Part shown: piece by piece, positions 62,121 through 64,000 of the stretch | Numbering within the stretch: the first letter of the stretch is position 1 | Layout: each line of letters opens with the position of its first letter | Source of the DNA: Peterkaempfera podocarpi | GTDB taxonomy: Bacteria > Actinomycetota > Actinomycetes > Streptomycetales > Streptomycetaceae | DNA: 64,000 nt | Assembly: GCF_042466665.1 (NCBI RefSeq) | Contig: NZ_CP162102.1 | Span: forward strand, 6,076,001 to 6,140,000 | Reading direction: 5' to 3' | Notes under the pieces: generated by a model | Told to the model about the DNA's origin: nothing | What the model saw: only the letters and a program-made list of their open reading frames with translations | The model's database searches: none | Position numbers and translations under genes: made by a program

Positions 62121-62746
62121 GCACCCCAGGCCTCGGTGTCCGGCGGGTGAATCAGGACACCGGATCCGGATCGTGCCGATCCTGGACCGCCGCGCCGGCT
62201 TTGAGCCAGCCGTAACGCCACTCCGGCTTCGTCGGACGAACGGGGTCCAGTCGCGGTGCTGTCGGCGGAGGCTCGACACGCACCGGGTGGAGGCGGTGGG
62301 CGCGCCGCTGCCACCGCTCGCGCGGTTGTACGGTGCGGGGGTTGTCGAGGTGGGATTCACCAGGGCACCCGGCAGGGCGCTCGGCGCGACGGCGAGTCCG
62401 CGGTCGGTACCGTCCGGGGCTGGCACGTCGGTGAGGGTCGTCTGCACAATGGGCAGCCGTTGTGGTGTCCGGGAATCCCGGGCTTCGCCGAGGGTGGGCC
62501 GAGGGCCGTCGTGCCGGAGCCGCGGCCCGTGCGGCGGAGGTGCCGCCACTGCCTGACAGCCGACGCGCCGCCCCTGGCCCGATCGAGTCGAGGAGGGACA
62601 TGTGAACGTGGGTGCCATGGTCACCCGCCGGCCCCCGCAGGACGACGGCCGGCCGTCCCGTGCAGCAGGGCCGTCCCCGTGCCGCGGGGCCGTCCCCGTG
62701 CGGCGGCCCGGGCGTGCGGCTCCGACCCCCGCCGTGGTGACGGCGC
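62121..62746. other. About 625 bp without a supported gene
   Basis: Codon-like patterns on both strands are Arg/Pro/Gly-rich and lack ribosome binding sites. No repeat or motif is recognised. Confidence 0.4.
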
Positions 62747-64000
62747 ATGAGTGACGCGATCGTGGTGGGGTCCGGCCCCAACGGGCTGGTCGCCGCCGTC
62801 GCCCTGGCGCAGCAGGGGCTGGCGGTCACCGTCCTGGAGGCCGCGGAGGAGATCGGCGGCGGCGCCCGCAGCAGCGAGCTGACCGTGCCCGGGGTGCTGC
62901 ACGACCACTGCTCGGCGGTGCATCCGATGGCGGTCGCCTCGCCGTTCCTCCGTACGCTCGGCCTGGAGCGGTACGGCCTGGAGTGGGCCTGGCCGGAGGT
63001 GGACCTCGCCCATCCGCTGGACTCCGGCCGGGCTGCGGTGCTGGTCCGCTCGATCGAGCGGACCGCTGCGGGCCTCGGCGCGGACGGTGCCGCCTGGCAG
63101 CGGCTTTTCGGGCCGTTGGCGGAGTCGTACGACGAACTCTGCGACGACCTGCTCGGTCCGGTGCTGAAGCTGCCCCGGCATCCGGTCCACGTCGCGCGGT
63201 TCGGACTGACGGCGCTTCAGCCGGCCACGCTGATCGCCCGCCGCTGGCGGACCGAGGAGGCGCGTGCACTGTTCGCGGGGGTGGCGGCACACCTCTTCCA
63301 CCGGCTGTCCGGCCCCATGAGCGGGGCGGTGGGGCTGATGCTCACCGCCGCCGGACACCGGTACGGCTGGCCGGTCGCCCGCGGCGGCTCCCAGGCGCTC
63401 ACCGACGCCCTGGCCGCCCTGCTGAAAGACCTCGGCGGCACCGTCGAGACGGGGGTGCGGGTGCGCTCCCTGGCTCAACTGCCGCCCGCAGACGCGGTGG
63501 TGCTCGATGTCGCCCCCGGCGCCGCCGCCGACATCTGCGGGGACCGGCTGCCCCCGCGGGTCCGGCGCGCCTATCGGCGGTGGCAGCACGGTCCGGCGGC
63601 GTTCAAGGTCGACCTGGCCGTGGAGGGCGGTGTCCCCTGGCTCAACCCCGACTGCGGGCGGGCCGGCACCGTCCATCTCGGCGGCCCCCTGGAGGAGGTC
63701 GTCCACGCCGAGCGGGAGACCAGCCTGGGCCGGATGCCCGAGCGCCCCTTCGTCCTGCTCGCCCAGCAGTACCTGGCCGACCCCGGCCGCTCCGCCGGGA
63801 ACGTCCACCCCGTCTATGCGTACGCACACGTCCCCCACGGCTACAGCGGTGATGCGACCGGCGTCGTGCTGGACCGGATCGAGCAGTTCGCGCCGGGGCT
63901 GCGGGAACGGATTGTGGGCACCTCCGTCCGCGGGACCACCGCACTGCAGGCGTACAACCCGAACTACGTCGGTGGAGACATTGTCACCGGCGCCAACACC
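62747..64000 (+). CDS. FAD-dependent oxidoreductase, phytoene-desaturase-like, 3' end missing
   Basis: At least 418 residues, open to the window edge. The N-terminal Rossmann motif is AIVVGSGPNGLVAAVALAQQ, followed by VLEAAEEIGGGARSSEL, as in CrtI/NAD(P)-linked desaturases and the larger amine-oxidase superfamily. Later: RGGSQALTDALAALLKDLGG, the second conserved region. ATG 62747 begins the FAD motif directly. The substrate is unknown; carotenoid synthesis is possible but no other carotenoid gene is seen. Confidence 0.8.
   Translation, partial: MSDAIVVGSGPNGLVAAVALAQQGLAVTVLEAAEEIGGGARSSELTVPGVLHDHCSAVHPMAVASPFLRTLGLERYGLEWAWPEVDLAHPLDSGRAAVLVRSIERTAAGLGADGAAWQRLFGPLAESYDELCDDLLGPVLKLPRHPVHVARFGLTALQPATLIARRWRTEEARALFAGVAAHLFHRLSGPMSGAVGLMLTAAGHRYGWPVARGGSQALTDALAALLKDLGGTVETGVRVRSLAQLPPADAVVLDVAPGAAADICGDRLPPRVRRAYRRWQHGPAAFKVDLAVEGGVPWLNPDCGRAGTVHLGGPLEEVVHAERETSLGRMPERPFVLLAQQYLADPGRSAGNVHPVYAYAHVPHGYSGDATGVVLDRIEQFAPGLRERIVGTSVRGTTALQAYNPNYVGGDIVTGANT

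Overview
The window looks like a Streptomyces-type chromosome. It is high-GC and actinobacterial throughout, with GTG/TTG starts, probable leaderless promoters, a DmdR/IdeR-type iron box, a sugar ABC cluster without its own ATPase, a large LuxR-family regulator and EfeO. It reads as an accessory, defence-rich half (about 1-32 kb) followed by ordinary chromosomal genes (about 32-64 kb).

Accessory half. Positions 1-2.3 kb hold the end of an unknown gene and a divergent GntR/UTRA regulator and methyltransferase pair with repeated palindromic operators. Positions 2.5-13.2 kb hold three large STAND (NB-ARC) ATPases with TPR arrays. Two carry an N-terminal TIR domain and flank a small conserved-looking protein. 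The third is translationally coupled to a 139-aa partner that shares a sequence motif with it. A TerD domain fused to a PD-(D/E)XK nuclease-like domain follows at 13.8-15.8 kb. I read these as a cluster of candidate anti-phage or conflict genes.

From 13.5 to 31.4 kb the DNA is a mosaic of integration scars. Copies of the 3' half of a tRNA gene occur as direct repeats, two of them identical over 45 bp and enclosing 14.8 kb. Short direct repeats resembling integrase arm sites accompany them, next to a truncated tyrosine integrase. Inside are an IS5-family element carrying a passenger gene, two nearly identical inverted IS1380-family copies, a frameshifted gene, an immunity-like protein, a secreted PA14/FN3 protein, a low-GC lipoprotein, a DUF1963 protein and a Phd/RelE-like toxin-antitoxin operon. 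An IS110 remnant closes the region.

Chromosomal half. Positions 32-41 kb hold a sugar-import operon (two permeases, a binding lipoprotein and a Gfo/Idh/MocA oxidoreductase) divergent from a ROK repressor, then a secreted propeller/ricin/F5-8C protein. One conserved 31-bp sequence upstream of both transcription units suggests a single ROK regulon. Then come a WYL regulator broken by a 7-bp duplication beside a VOC protein, a NarL-type two-component system, a second integrase relic, a TetR/MFS efflux pair, a class II Fic protein with a palindrome across its promoter, and a secreted S53 (sedolisin) protease with Kelch repeats. A 63-aa acidic ORF and a large LuxR-family ATPase regulator lie upstream of the protease. 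The window ends with an iron-box-controlled CopD-EfeO pair and a partial FAD-dependent desaturase-like oxidoreductase.

All functions are read from motifs by eye. No database search was run.
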